Source: Treponema sp.
GTDB taxonomy: Bacteria > Spirochaetota > Spirochaetia > Treponematales > Breznakiellaceae
Direction: 5' to 3'
Assembly: GCA_031274565.1 (NCBI GenBank)
Contig: JAISPY010000219.1
Span: forward strand, 1-5,830
DNA length: 5,830 bases
Below, in pieces: positions 5,733 to 5,830 of this stretch. Position 1 is the stretch's first letter. Each line of letters starts with the position of its first letter. The translations under genes were made by a program, and so were the position numbers. Below the pieces are notes generated by a model. That model was not told the origin of the DNA, searched no databases, and saw only the letters and a program-made list of their open reading frames with translations.

Positions 5733-5830
5733 ACCTACCGGATACAGCACGGCCATAAACAGTTTACGGATTTGTTCCCTATGGTTATCTTAGAATTACC
5801 AAAAGCGCCGAGATATGCGGATGAGAAGCC
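5733..5830 (+). pseudogene. Fragment of a PD-(D/E)XK nuclease-family transposase (Rpn/YhgA-like), running off the window
   Basis: The frame from 5733 reads TYRIQHGHKQFTD and then LFPMVILELPKAPRYADEK to the end of the window. The order 'YR...FTD' followed by a hydrophobic strand ending in ELPK resembles the C-terminal half of the catalytic domain of Rpn/PDDEXK_2 proteins, where 'LTDxLEIHFIELPK' is a common pattern. In that family roughly 150 residues precede this point, including the nuclease residues. None of the upstream bases back to the terminator encodes them in any frame, so the copy appears 5'-truncated. The frame is open at the right edge, so the rest lies outside. The family is called from pattern memory on about 32 residues. 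Confidence 0.42.

Noticed and set aside
1..5830. CRISPR array, tRNA, rRNA or complete insertion sequence
   Set aside because: No regularly spaced direct repeats, no cloverleaf or rRNA-like segment, and no terminal inverted repeats flanking a transposase were seen on reading both strands.

Overview
The window looks like chromosomal DNA from a spirochaete, most likely a Treponema-type organism with moderately high GC. I infer this from the style of its proteins: an FGGY kinase of the 'IELGSTRIK' type, a membrane-anchored SurA/PpiC rotamase followed by a DUF115/Maf protein, and many small degenerate segments between genes. No rRNA or tRNA gene is present to fix the taxonomy, so the assignment is tentative.

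Layout: positions 1-375 are an AT-richer intergenic stretch with no convincing gene. It holds a GC-rich hairpin, a GTGA-N6-TCAC dyad and a consensus -10 box with a 6-bp dyad over a very poor -35. Positions 376-1995 encode an intact FGGY-family sugar kinase. Directly behind it, with its own Shine-Dalgarno sequence, lies the first part of L-arabinose isomerase (araA): about 41 recognisable codons, broken by a one-base frameshift and then cut off. The kinase therefore probably comes from an araBA-type arabinose operon whose isomerase has decayed here.

Inside the decayed stretch is a good sigma70-type promoter (TTGACG, 17 bp, extended TATGCT at 2250-2278). It probably starts a second transcription unit. 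That unit contains a periplasmic, N-terminally membrane-anchored SurA/PpiC-like rotamase or chaperone (2332-3873), then 9 nt later and in the same reading frame a DUF115/Maf protein (3883-5553), a family associated with flagellin glycosylation. A strong hairpin with a T tract (5604-5634) closes the unit.

The last 200 bases contain no intact gene. The final ~98 bases read as an internal piece of a PD-(D/E)XK (Rpn/YhgA-like) nuclease-transposase running off the window edge, apparently without its 5' part.

Functionally the window joins two unrelated units: sugar catabolism (kinase plus araA relic) and a cell-envelope or flagellum unit (chaperone plus Maf). I see no clearly new defence or mobile system. 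The most notable points are the araA relic, the promoter sitting in the decayed region, the rotamase domain lacking its usual terminal histidine, and a GC-rich motif shared by the two gene-end regions.
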